DNA of 64,000 nt from Prunella strophiata (taxonomy: Eukaryota > Chordata > Aves > Passeriformes > Prunellidae): contig JAZBQD010000019.1 in assembly GCA_036583965.1 (NCBI GenBank), positions 19,697,085-19,761,084 on the forward strand, given 5' to 3'. The number at the start of each line of letters is the position of its first letter. Within the stretch, counting starts at the first letter, position 1. The position numbers and the translations under genes are program-made. The notes under the pieces are model-generated. The model was given only the letters and a program-made list of their open reading frames with translations. It made no database searches and was not told the origin of the DNA. Positions 26,201 to 38,784 of this stretch are shown one piece after another.

Positions 26201-28964
26201 CATTGACTGGCCTGTACTGTTTCTCTGCACACATCAGGATTACAGAGCTGATGCACAAATGGCAATTGATGCACTCATGGCTCTTCTGATTACATGGAAT
26301 TTTACCTCTCAAATGTCTTTTGTGTCATGTAGTCCGTTGTGGTTTTGATTCACAAGCTTCAGTCTTTGTATAATTTTTATACTGAATAAGTGAGACATAA
26401 GTTACTTTTATGAATTAAATAAAGTTTTACACTAGTAGCATGAAGTTACACTCCAGCTAATATGCTGTCCTCAAACCATAGGCTTTGAATTTCAGTCTGG
26501 ATTTCTTCCACTCCTTTCCAAAACTTTGTGAAATAAATGAGAAAAGTTTTCAGCCCTGAGAAGCACCCTTTTAACCAAAATTCACTGAAGGTGATGTGAA
26601 ATACATATGGCCAATTTAAAAGTTATGGCCCATGCTTGCATCAGAGACAACCTGAATATTTTATGAATTCTATCCTTACACATTTCTCTTTTTGCTGTCA
26701 CCCTCAAAGCACAGTTTACATAAAACCCTGAGACATTCACATCATTCCTTCATTGTTCCAGCAGCAAATTTGTGATGCACAATAAACAAAGTTTTGAAAG
26801 CAGTAGGTAATTTTCATGTTTTCCATGGACAGTCTGTATCCATGGATAATTTATTACTAGATCTTCCACTCATTACTGATACAGAAGGCTACCTAGTGCA
26901 GCTTCATCCAGAGTCATGATATGTTTTGAGAAAAGACCATTAGAAAAATCTCCCTAGCTCTCTATTTGGCATTTTGCTTTTCTGATTTATAATGGTCTTG
27001 TCCAACAGTTAATGGGACTGATGCTCACTTGCCTTAGTAAAAGGCTGTTTGAAAGACTATAAAGTTAATTTATTGAAATGTAATTAGCACTACTATTAAT
27101 TTTTGCCATGCTTACTGTCATCAGATTTAATGCCACAGATTCAATTTACAATGAACTGAACAACACTGGGAGACATTAGTATTAATTCATCTGGTCTTCT
27201 CTCCTCCAGTAAATTATACTGTAGGGCCCTGAACACCAAAAGAGTGAGTGAGAGAAAAAAAGATTATTTGAAATATATAACTGTATGTCCTTGATCTTAT
27301 TCAACTCATTTACTTTGGCAAAGCATACCAATATCCAGGCCTGAAAGTTGAACTCTACTTAAATAGAGAACAAATGCAGTGGGTCCAACAGTAAATCAGG
27401 CATGCCTCTCCAATTATAGTCTCAAAACCTAAATGGAAGGATTTTTCTGTTAATATAGGTATTCCCTATTGACCTTCCAGAGCACCTCTGATCATTCTTA
27501 TTATTCTGTCTAAGTTTACCCCAGTGGAATCCACTTATCCATCAGCTGAAACTTATACTAGTGGTTATTTAGTGTGTTGGTGATAATTTAAAAAAAAGAC
27601 ACCCTGTAACACTCCACAGGTTATTTGTCTGCCAAGTCTGACTTACTTGACTTTTTTTATACTTTCATAGTATCCAAGAATGAAAAGAAAGGGATTTTTT
27701 AAAATTTTCTGAATAGCTTCAAGGAAACAATAAATACACTTTTAGGAATACATCTGGTTTACTTCAGAAACTGATTTATTTCTAGTGTAAAAAACTTGTC
27801 TTCCTTTTACAGACTGGCAGTGAGACACAGGGAGCCTCATACCCAGATGCACAGAAATATCTGGATGTTTAATTGCTGCCATAGAATCATAGTCATTTGT
27901 AGAGTGCATTAAGCAGCATAAGTACTGCATAAGTAAGCAGAGTTTAAAATCTCTCTCTGGGAGTCACAATAGCAAATGAAATGTGTGAAGATGCAGTAGT
28001 CTAATGGGCATTGAGAAAACATCTCCTAATTCCTCAGTACCTGAAAACCCACCCAGCCACCTCCATCCCTTCTCCATTGTAAATCACAGGAAAACCTAGT
28101 GTGCATATTCTTAACATCAGGAACAGACAAAGAGTGTGCAAATCCTGTATGGCACTGCAGGTAGGACAGTCTCTGAGCAGGAGTTTAAAAATTCTAGTTC
28201 TGTAATTAGGCTTCCAAAGTTTATGAAGAGTTTCTGCTAGATGTAGGCTTAAGGAATGCCTCGAGATCCCACAGAAAGGCTAGATCATGGGTGTTTAAGC
28301 TGTGAAGCATCCCACCACCAGTTTAGCAGGGAAAAAAGAGACATACAAAAGAAAAGACTTTAGCAAATTGGATGTCCCCAGTACTGCATCTGCTGGGAGT
28401 GCTTCTCCTCCAGATGCACTAATGCAGATACTGCATAGAAAGAAGAAACAAGGGTTTGCAAAAACTTTAGCTAATTATCTTCAGTATGCTCTTCCCCAGT
28501 GCAAATCTGATTTCCATCGTGTACTCACACATGATCTGTTTGCCATCATTGGAAGAACCATCTCTCTTCCTGCTTCTAACATCTGGAGTTACATTCCTCT
28601 ATTTCCTTACCTCACTAACACTTCATCCATTTTCTGAATTTCTGTTATGAAATCTTTTCTTAGTTGCATTCTCCCTCCCTCTGTTTCTCTTATTTTCTAC
28701 CAATTTCATTTTGTTCAGTACCTGCACAGCAACCACTAGCTTCAAGAGCACATTTAAGAGTATAAAGAAGGCAAGTGTTTTTTTCAGGTTTTTCACTTGT
28801 TTCTATATGAATGTATACAAAGCTGCCTTTATTCATTTACTTGTACTTAAAAAAACATGCTGACAAATCAACATCTATGGGGAAAAAAAGCTTAGGAAGA
28901 TTTCTGTACTTCATATCACAACACTTATATACATTTTCTCCCACTATGAAATATGTGTGTAACT

Positions 28965-29012
28965 CTTTTCTATATCCATATGTATTCACACATACATGTG
29001 GGTATAGAAAAG
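28965..29012. repeat. Near-perfect inverted repeat, hairpin-forming
   Basis: Two 20-bp arms (28965-28984, CTTTTCTATATCCATATGTA; 28993-29012, TACATGTGGGTATAGAAAAG) surround an 8-nt loop, TTCACACA. They match at 18 of 20 positions, and both mismatches become G:U pairs in a plus-strand transcript, so the RNA stem would be uninterrupted. It is shorter than a typical pre-miRNA hairpin unless flanking bases extend the stem. No known family recognised. Confidence 0.7.
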
Positions 29013-31807
29013 TCAAAGATGTCACAATTAACTCATTGTGTACTTGAACTCTTATGATGCACACATCATTAAAGCATATGTTGAAACACAGATGTCACAG
29101 CTGTTAAAAAAAAATCTAGGAACTTATAAAAAAATGTCATAACTAAAATAATATAATTAATACCCTTCCAGATAACCAGCATTCATCGAAAAAAAAAAAA
29201 TAGAACTTGTATGTACAATTGTATAGTAAAATATTTTATTTAGGTACAATTTCAGTATTACTTAAGTCCAAGTGTATTTGAATTTGGAAAATATTACCTG
29301 AAAATTACTCTCCTTCTTTACAGGTAGTATGATGATACAGTCAAAATGAGAGAAGAATGAGGGGGTTTGGAGTATACATTTCAAAACTGCTCTATCAATA
29401 TATTTCAATATGTACTTAAACCTAAATTCAAGATGCCTTGTTTATTTAAGTGGCACATTCAACTTTTTTAAGTGTTGGGTTGTTCAGCTATGCAATCATA
29501 TGATCAGTTTCATTTTTAAAAGAAAATGGAAGCTATTCTTGTTTTATGTTCTAAAGAGATAATTAGGAAAATGAAAGCAAAAGAGAAGCAATAGGTATAA
29601 AGATTCAGGGAAACATGAGGCTTTAGATGTAGATATTCATTAAAAATGTCAACAGTCAGTGACAACTATGCTTTAAAGATAAAAGGATAAATATTCAGGA
29701 TGCACAGGAATACAAGAGAAAATTTGGGGGACCAGAATAGATTCTTTTCCTAGTTAATTAATGACCCCAGACAGTGCTGCTTTTCATCAATACAACAAAA
29801 CAGGTTACCAGATACAGTACAACACCTATTTTATGCACTGTCAGCCCTGTTCCTTCCCAGCTGGTGCTTGACAACTGATCCCTCTTAGCAGAGCAGGTGA
29901 ATTGCTGACATGCAAGAAATGTCTTCTCTTTTACCAATTTTAGTACACAAAACTATCAGCTTGAAGAATATTCATCTTTAATATGACTATATTCTGAAAA
30001 TTTCAATACTATATCCTGAAAATTTACATGTAAAGTGTGAGGTGTCATTATGCCCAGTCTATACATCTTACAACTCAATGTGAAAATGTCAGAAGTTAAG
30101 GAGGCTTAAAATAGTTGTGCAAAAATAATTATTATTGTTTTGATTATGCAAATATACTTTAGGTTCTATTTTTAACAAAAGCACTCATTCTGAGCTATCA
30201 TTTGCAGCATCTCCTCTGTGTTCACAAGGAAGTTTTAGCCCTAATTTTACTCCACATTTCTGTCATGATCATATTCCACAGGACAGACAATATGTAGGCT
30301 CAAACACTTCTCCAAATACTGAAGATAAAGCAAAGCCCTCAATTTTTTACTGAGTTTATCTTCAGGTCATGTTAAATCACTTACAGTTATTATTATTTTT
30401 TAACTTTGAGGATACACCTGATATATTTTGAAGAGATGACACAGACTGATACAAGACCTTGTTGTATTTCTGGTTGTAATGACTCAAGTTCCAGTCACCT
30501 CCTTCAGTGGTGACCAATTCTGATAATAGGACATGGAAAACTCTTTCATCCCAATGCTGGAGAAAATTCGGATTCATATAGTATTAAATTATGTATGAAT
30601 AGAGACAATTAGCTCATATTCACATCATATATATACATATATACATAGGTTATATTTAGGTCATATTTTATATTAGATCATGTTAAATTCCAAATGTCAA
30701 TATATGACAGTCATCAACACAATACTACCACAAATTATTCCTTACCTATAAAAAATGAATGAAACATAATACTCTTGGAAACTATACAGTAGAGACTCTG
30801 CAAACTACTCAAACTTTAGTATCAAAATATAAAATGAAAACTTGCTATTGTAAATTAAAAATCAGGAAGTTTTCCTCATACAGCCTTACTTAATACTTTC
30901 AGTTATCCTGCATATATGCAATGGTTCTACCATCCAAGAGCAATCCAAGAACAGGCAAAGGCTACTGCTGGGACTAAAATTCAATTTGTGATCAAGTTCA
31001 GTTTCTCTGAGTATGGATCTCTGGATGTTTTGAATGGAGTTGTTCTACAATCATCTGACCCAGGCTAAGATTCAAAAGTAAGCCTTGAAAAGTTGGGAAA
31101 ATTTTCAAAAAATCCAGTCCCTCCTAGGTTGGCTTGGTTGATTCGATATTTTTGGGATTTTTTTCATCAAAAATCTCTGCTGGCTGCACAAAAATATATG
31201 TAAATAATATATTCCAATTTTTATATAGTTAGGGAATGCATCTCATGAGCTAAAACCCATCATTCTGCATATTGCACCTAGACAGTCCCTGCTCTCAAGT
31301 GTTTTCCATTAACCTGCAAAACAAACAACCATGTGGGCAACAGAGTTGTTGTTCAACAGAGTTCAAAGATGAGTCCAGGCTGATCAGCATCCTCAGCAGC
31401 TCTTAAAATTTACCTACAGCCTCACAGCTACCAGATTTTTGGATGCAACTCAGAGGAAATCTCTATTTTTATCATACTAAGACATGGCTTTGGGACTGTC
31501 ATTTTGTGTTGACCAGCCCATTTTCTATGCCAAGTAAGTCATGGTTAGGGAGTCAAAGCCTGTCAGAAAGTGACAAAATACCATCTTCCCACAGACAATT
31601 TATAAAGGCAGTGTTTACATGAGAAGCTGAGAGAGAGCAGATCTTGTCAAACTGAAAAGGCCAACAGAAAGTTGTAAACTGAAAGGTCATTTCTGGTGAG
31701 GCACAAAGACTGAAAGAAGGTCAGCCATCCCTAATAAAAATTTCTTGTTACCTCCAAATTATTCAGTGTTTATGTGTTTCAATGTAAAGAGCTTTGATTT
31801 TTGTGGG

Positions 31808-31851
<44 letters not shown>

Positions 31852-31860
31852 AAAAAAAAA
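31808..31860. repeat. Poly(A) run
   Basis: Forty-two A's, two C's, then nine A's. The sequence just upstream has no AATAAA within 40 bp and does not look like an mRNA end, so a retrogene tail is not supported. The length may vary between individuals or be an assembly estimate. Confidence 0.85.
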
Positions 31861-33613
31861 TACCCACCAAAACCACAGCATGTAATACATCTATGAGGAA
31901 CAGTATGAGTTCAAATTGCTACATTAAACTGGCTAAAAATGTATGAGATATGAACCTAGACATAGAAGATGGCATAAAAACTGAGACTAGAGGGAAATAC
32001 CATTCTCACCAGTAATACTTTGGGACAGTTTGCTAGTTTTTCCGAGTTTTGCTTCTTTCTCTGAAAGTCTGGCACTAGCTACTATTTAAGGTCAGACATT
32101 GGTTTATATAGCTTTGTTTTGACATATTTCATACTGAAATATAACAAATCAACAGCTAGTCTTGAAAACCCTGATCAGTTTGCACAAGATAAGACCACAG
32201 ACTTGCACTAATATATGGTCAGTGTCACTCCATGAAAGTCAATGAACCATATTTTTTCTCTTCATTACACTAGTACAGCCCCATTAACTACAGAAATCAT
32301 TAATCATACAGCAACACTGAACTCTGTGATGTTGTGCAGGACATAAATTAGGCAAGAATTTAGCCTCCCGGTCATTTTTTTTCTCTGGTTTGTTCCTGGC
32401 AGGAAATCCCTTGTTTTATTTTGCCTCAAAGTTTTAGCCAGCTGGGTTGATAGTAATTGTATTGCACAAAAAGCTATATTCTGATAGACATGAAAATAAA
32501 TTACCATAAAAATAAATATTTAGAAGTTTGCCCATAGGTAACTGATTGACTTCTTGTAACATTTAGAATAGCCCCCAAAATTTTTCTCTTCCCTTCCCAT
32601 TTCTCTTGTACAAAATACAAAAAATAAGACCTCTTTATTAAGAAAAATTATACATAAATATTAATAATGTTAAAGCATTTCAAAGCTTCTGATATAGGGG
32701 AAAGTTATATTTTCTTTCCAACTGCATAAGGGGTTTTTTTGGTTTTGTTGATTTTATTTGGGATCACTCACAAAGTAAGGACAGAGGTAAGAAAACTGGT
32801 TTCTCCTTCAAATAACTAAAAAATAAGTTACAAAAAATTAAGATCAAAAGTATTAGAAACATTGAATAGTAAAAATATTATGAGCTGGAGCACATCTAAC
32901 TAGGTAAGGCAGGCAAAGATGTCCTAATTACTAGAAATAAATAGGTTTAATTTGAAAAGAGCATGAAGAAATAAAATATCAGTACTTAAACTCACAAAAG
33001 AATGGATTAAAAATAAAAAATTAACCTTTCTGTCTTACTTTATCTATAGAGCTCCAGCTTATATATGAAGAAAAGTCTTGACTAGCATTTCTTGACTGAA
33101 AGTGACTTTGCTAAGGTGGTACTGCTTAAGTACTGCATCACCAGGAAACCTATGATACTGGAAGATTGAGGTTTATTTAAGTAATATTTAGCACACCACC
33201 AGTTACTGTTAAATGGTGTGAAGGTGAGAACTCCCAAAATCAAGCCAGAAACATCAGCTAAAAGACTGACTATTTAAAACCAAACTTCACTTGGCAGAAG
33301 AAGCATTTACAGTACTGCCACAAGAAAGTCACTTGTCCTTACAAAGTGAGAAATAGCCAGCAATCAAGAAGCCATTTTCTCTGTGTCAGTCATCAGCCCA
33401 GACATAAGTCAGTTGAAATTAAAGAAAGGGAGAAGTAATTTGACTGGTACCTCTAGTCAGGCAAGAATAGAAGCTAGTTATTTTCCCAGAGTGTTCATGC
33501 CATTTAAAGAGATTCAAAAATAATAAGAAGCAACCTTATAATGCTCTCAATGATTATGCAGAAGGACAGGAACACAGGCTCTTGGAAGCTACTTGGTACC
33601 TGTTGGTATCAAT

Positions 33614-33633
33614 TACATCAATGAATTGATGTA
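33614..33633. repeat. Perfect short palindrome
   Basis: TACATCAAT and its reverse complement ATTGATGTA are separated by two bases (GA). It is a 9-bp perfect stem with a loop too small for a stable RNA hairpin; it may simply be two overlapping homeodomain-like sites (ATCAATNNATTGAT). Confidence 0.6.
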
Positions 33634-33721
33634 GAGGTGCAATAGCAACTGTGTCTTGCTGAAGCACTTGCAATTATTCAAGCATATTTGTTGAGGTTTA
33701 AGGACAGTGTAATACTAGTGT

Positions 33722-33860
33722 CTGCATATTTCATATGCAGCCATTGTTACACCCCATTAAATGGACTCGTAATGATCCTTTGCTATTTAATTAATATGTA
33801 ATGAGCATGATATTAAATCTAACATGTAAATTAATGCCCAATTTAAGTCACTTAATTTTG
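33722..33860. promoter_or_regulatory. Candidate conserved enhancer (homeodomain/SOX-site cluster)
   Basis: The block packs TGCATATTTCATATGCA (a palindrome with 7-bp arms), CCATTGTT (a SOX-type site), TTTAATTAATATGTAATGAG, ATTAAAT, GTAAATTAATG and CTTAATTTTG into about 140 bp. This density of ATTA/TAAT cores, with complex rather than simple-repeat sequence, is typical of deeply conserved vertebrate noncoding elements near developmental genes. No conservation data were available, so it is a suggestion from composition alone. Confidence 0.3.
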
Positions 33861-34451
33861 AAGTGTGATAGAAAACTTCTTTGGACCTAGATGACCTGTG
33901 TTTGTTTCCTTCACTTGTCTCCCTCTGCAGAGCTCAGATTATGTTGGGAAGACTCTAGACAGACAAAAATGGAAAGTTTTTAAGACCAAAAATTTCAGCA
34001 CAGTGTACCCTTGTACATTTCACTACAGAGAAAGGAAGAGGCAAAATTAAAAGAAAAAAAAAAAAAAAAAAGAAAAGGAAATTCAATTGGTTCAGTTCCT
34101 TGAACTTAAAGAATAATTAACCCAATCAATACACTGTATGGTGGCATGTCCTAAAATATGCAATTTAATTCTGGATGCATCCTGGCATGTAAAAATAGCC
34201 AACAGCAGTGCAAGAACGAGGAGTTGTATGTCCCAACAGGTTTTTTTTCAGAGCTCTTAGAATTACTGAAGTTACAGTCACAGTCATCAGTCACCAGCTG
34301 ATCTGTGGCTGTGCTGAGGATCCAAAGGATTGGGACTATCAAATATTCAGACATGTCAAGCTGTAAATAAAGGATTTCTATATGTAAACTTAGAATTTTA
34401 ACTACTTGTCAGTCTATGGAGTACACCCGTTTAAATAACAGCAAAAGACAG

Positions 34452-34500
<49 letters not shown>
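34452..34500. repeat. Poly(A) run of 49 bases
   Basis: Uninterrupted run of A's preceded by GCAAAAGACAG and followed by CCACCATGC. There is no AATAAA close upstream, so it is classed as a simple homopolymer. Confidence 0.9.
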
Positions 34501-34502
<2 letters not shown>

Positions 34503-37500
34503 ACCATGCAGAAGACAGCAGTGTTGTATGACCCAGATTCAGACTACCTCTAAGCTGCTTTTATATCCCCTTCCATTTCCTGGTCTCCACTTGATCCCTG
34601 CTTCTGTCCTAATGTACATGAGTACTTTGTTTTCCAGGAGCCATTAGGCCAGAGGATGCTTGTTGAAGCATGTCACACTTCAATCCTACTCTTCATTTTC
34701 CTCACATGTCCCAAATGTGTTCCCTGTGCAGAGGGTAAAGGGTATCTCCATTTGCTGTTTCACACTGGTGCTTTTCAGATCAGAGTGTCAAGGATTTGGA
34801 AGTTCTACAATAAATGTTTCCAAACCATATGCTTTACCAATCTCTTTAGTAATTGCTAATTACAATAGCTTTGAAAACTCCTCCAAACCCATCCATTAAA
34901 ATTTTAATTTCGGTGTAGCTAGATGTTTATGCAGTAGTGATCCAGCAGATCCTCTTGATTTTGACTGAATGATTAATCATTCTCCTTCTGTCCTGAAGCA
35001 GAAAGAACTATTTATTTTCACAGAAAAAAAAACCACGTTACTTCTATTCTCTTTCCCTGGGAAGAACTTCTCTTCTTCCCTGTCCCTTATCCTTTCTTCC
35101 CCTCTCTCCACTCAAAGCTCCCAGTACTCATGTCAGTTACCACTGAAGTATTTTGCAATGCACAGAACAAAATCACAATTGTCTCATGACTTTCATCTTG
35201 AGCTAAAAAGGAAAATGAAAAAAATATAGTGCAGCAGTGTCAGAAGAAGTGATTGAGATGCAGCTTGCAAAGTTGATGACTGATCATTTTTCAGAATGCA
35301 AATGAATTATTTAAATAGAAGTGTCTAATTGTTTCATTGCCCTTCACTATCAGTGGTCATTAACATCCTTTCAGAGTTACTGCAAAGTGGCCCAATCAAA
35401 GCAGGAGCATTTTTGCTATATTTAACACTCACCTTGCTAGAACTCTCCGTTCTTCCCTCTCACAAAAATCTGCCAATATCTGAGTTGTTTTTTGGTGTGG
35501 TTTTTTTTGGCTTTTCTTCTTCCTGGAACATAGGTTTCAAATCTTTGGCACTGTCTAGTATGTAAGCTATCATCAAAAACACATGGACATTTTCTTACAT
35601 TTGAATCTACTATGGTCCTTAAATTAAAATTCATTCGCATTCCAAAAACATAAGAGCAACTTACAGACTTGAAATATCTGAAATTTAAAAAAGCCTTGCA
35701 GAAGGCTGTCCTAGCAAATCCAAATTTTGGCTGTTTTATATGTGGTCTAAATGCAATTTTGAGGGCAGCAAGAAGGCCTAGTAATATTTTACATTAATTT
35801 TTTCAAGTGTATTAACTGTTTCCAAGACCTTAGCCATAGAAGTAACCCATGTGTTTATGTAATTGAGTAAAAATAACAAAAGGTGAGCCACCTACTCTTA
35901 CAGAGAAAAGAAATTTATGCAAGGTCACATTTCAAGGCTTGCATTTTCCATTAAACAAGCAATTTCAAGGCACTTATGAAACATACTAACAAAGAACTGT
36001 ATAAATTAATAGAGTATCCTGAGCCATACAGGGAAATTAAAGGTTATAAATTTAGACCAAGTATGAAACATAATAGTGATTTCCAAAGGTAGTTATATAT
36101 GGAATGAGACACATTTTGATTGATGATACAGCCATAAAGTGAACATTGCATATGTCTGTTTCTCATATGAAAAGTAATTTATGTGGCAATAGTTTAGAAG
36201 AATACCATGTATAAGAAATAGATATCTGAGCAGTACCTGTTTAGCAATAGCAATATATCCACACTTATAACCAGTGTCTGTCCTACCTCTCAGACTTGGA
36301 AACAGGGTTCATAATTTTTTTCATGCCAACACATGTAATGAAACATTTAATTGCTCACCATTACATTCCTAATTATTTGTTCACACTATGTGTGTATGTG
36401 GAATTGAGTATCTTAAGAGGTGTTTAAAGATAATGATGATAATTTTGGATATGCAAGTCAGTTTACTCAGGTAATATTCCACATTTTCTGTGTGTAGCTT
36501 TAGTATCAGTGAAAAATGCTACTTAGAGAACTTGTACATTAGATGATCTGGTAAAGACCGGTCAGTTCTGGATATAAGTGGAGAAATTCTTTACTGAAAT
36601 ATTTGCCTCTTTGGGATTTTATCCATGTTAGTTTGAAGAGTTCAATGTAACTGTGTTACATTGAAAACAATGAAACAATGAAAATCAGTGTTACTGCTGT
36701 AGAAAAGCAGGATATTATGGTCTGGAGAAATGGTTAAAAACCATCACACCACCAATTTCATAAGTATAATGGAACATGATTTGTTCTCTGACTTTCACCA
36801 GATGATTGCTTCTACTCCCACTGTACATGCTCATTGAAAAAAAGGATCTTTTTACGAATTGTGGGTAATAGAAAAGAACCTCACTGGGATTGCTTGAAAT
36901 TCACCCTTCTTTAGGAAATGCTGTATTTTGTTTTCATTTTTTCTAAACATTTTTCAGATAAGTCTGTAAACACATTATATTTTTTGTTTGCTCCTATTTT
37001 TGTGAAATTATCTGTTTACAAATGTCTGAATTTTTAAGGCCAGCAATACAGTGATATAAAAAAATAAGTAACACCAAAAGTTAAAATTAGCATAAGTAAT
37101 TTTGTTCTAAATGTAATTTCTCTGTGTGATCCCATTTTGTTTAGTCAGAGATAAATGAACACTTTTAAGAGGGGAGTTTATCCAGTATTAATGAACACAT
37201 AAGCCTAGAAAATACTGAGCTTAAAACACTAGTCAGGAGTGTTTGAGTTAATAACTTTCACAGTTTCTCCTGGACATGATAAGGTTTTGTAGAGCATACA
37301 GACCAATGATACCCCAGTAATTCCAGATTTAATGTAGCTTCAATTATAAAAATTATTTTGGTATGTGTTTTCTGTTACATGTAGGCACTGAGTTGTCTCC
37401 TTATCACTTCATCAAGTATAAGAAAAAAATCAAGAGCTTTGTGAAGCAGAGAAAAGCAAGATAAAAAACTTTCAGGTGAAAGCAGAAAGAATTAAATTCC

Positions 37501-37563
37501 TCAGAGTATCACAAATTGTTATTTCCAAATAAATATTTTAATTTGGGGCTATTTCCCATTTGG

Positions 37564-37588
37564 AAAAAAAAAAAAAAAAAAAAAAAAA
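37564..37588. repeat. Poly(A) run of 25 bases
   Basis: Run of A's with an AATAAA about 35 bp upstream (near 37529). This spacing is compatible with a retrocopied transcript tail, but the upstream sequence has no recognisable mRNA content and no flanking duplication was found. Confidence 0.8.
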
Positions 37589-37902
37589 GATAAGCATAGC
37601 AATGCAATCACAAACACATTATGTAGTAACAAACATGAAAAATATCTCACATGGAGACCAGGATTCAGAGATCAGCCACATGGCAGGAACTTGCAACAAC
37701 TTTCCTATAACCACAGGGAAACTGTGAATCTCTTCAGAATATAAGTATTTCTGGCACCATAAACTGCCTCAATAGAAGCAGGGTATGTTGAAACTGAATC
37801 CTGTACAGAAAACACCAGATGAAAGAAAGCCTACTACTGCAGTGCTGGGAGCTACAGAAAGAACTGCAAGGAAGAGTTTCTTTACTACAGTGTCACTTAT
37901 GG

Positions 37903-38460
37903 ACCCCTAATATCCAATCTAAATCTACTCTACTTCAGTTTGAAGCCATCCCCCCTTGTCCTGTCACCATAAACCTTTGTTAAAAGTCCCTCTCCAGTTT
38001 TCTTGTAGGCTCCCTTCATGTACTGGAAGGGTGCCATTAGGTCTCCTTCCAGTCTTCTCCAGGCTGGACAGCTCCAACTAGATCACAACTGCCCTGTGAT
38101 CAAATTAGTGGCTCTCCTCTGGAGCTGTTCAAACAAGGAAATGTCTTTATTATGTTGAGGACCCCAGGGCTGGATGCAGCACTCCAGGTGGGCCTCACCA
38201 GATCAGGGCATAGAGGCAGAATCCCCTCCCTGCTTTATCCACACTGCTTTGGCTGCAGCCCAGAATATGTTTGGCTTTCTGAGCCATGAGTGCACATTGC
38301 CAGGTCACAATAAGCATCTCATCAACCAACACCCCCAAGTCCTTCTTCCCAAGGCTTCTGCCAACCCATTCTCTGTCCAACCTGTCCTTGTGCTTGGGAT
38401 TACTATGACCCAGGTTCAGGACCTTGCACTTGGCCTTGTTGAATTTCAATCAGTACTTTT
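37903..38460 (-). mobile_element. CR1 LINE fragment lacking its 3' tip, minus strand
   Basis: Reverse-complement CR1: starts in the 3'UTR/ORF junction ('cctaatatccaatctaaatc'), then 'ccccccttgtcctgtcacc', 'tcttctccaggctggacagc', 'ctggatgcagcactccaggtggg', up to 'gaccttgcacttggccttgttgaa'. The minus strand encodes an 84-residue piece of the RT C-terminal region beginning KFNKAKCKVLNLGHSNPKH and containing KKDLGVLVDE, 'QCALMAQKAKHILGC' and 'SVDKAG', the standard CR1 order. This is one of the best-preserved coding remnants in the window. Unlike most CR1 copies it has no octamer tail; the terminal 3'UTR (about 200 bp) seems lost by deletion or decay beyond recognition. Confidence 0.93.
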
Positions 38461-38784
38461 CACAACTTAGCACAGTGAATAGATTTTCTCTGTGATAACC
38501 AGCACTGGCCAGACTTTCTGAATTCCTAAACAATCTCAAGTGTTTAGCTTCTGTCTTATTGGTGTTGTGATGTCATCAGGAAGCCACTTTGAGCATTCAA
38601 GACTTCTCAACCTGTGAGATTTACAGCAATGAGTTCGTGAATAGTTTTCTGCCTCAATGACTCAAAAAAGTTTAAAAAAAGGAAGTTCAGTGAGCTAGGT
38701 CTTCTCACCCTAACCTAATGCTAGAATTCTTCCTAAAGGAGAAACTGGGATGGAAGTGATCTGGCTTGCGTGTGGAGATGAAGA

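Larger units (their letters stand above)
20236..37902. other. Long repeat-poor non-coding block
   Basis: About 17.7 kb with no gene, CR1 or LTR that I can recognise. Low-complexity content: AT-rich sequence at about 24780-25000 and 30625-30665, and homopolymer A runs at 31808-31849, 34054-34071, 34452-34500 and 37564-37588. The open frames at 23619-23861, 25188-25400 and 26007-26348 have no recognisable domain; the frame at 28302-28637 begins with GTG, not ATG. A hairpin (28965-29012) and an ATTA-rich block (33722-33860) are listed separately. A stretch this long without insertions in bird DNA can reflect regulatory constraint, but that is inference. Confidence 0.5.

Noticed and set aside
27879..27900. 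CATAGAATCATAG, resembling a CR1 3' octamer tail
   Set aside because: The following sequence does not continue as CR1 3'UTR, so the match is too short to call.
28302..28637. A 111-codon plus-strand frame
   Set aside because: It starts with GTG rather than ATG; composition is ordinary but there is no promoter, splice signal or family match to support it.
38195..38449. Minus-strand frame as a host gene
   Set aside because: It is the C-terminal region of CR1 reverse transcriptase, so it belongs to a transposon remnant. The same applies to 15943-16179, 12568-12816, 62547-62786, 63194-63409 and 63402-63590.
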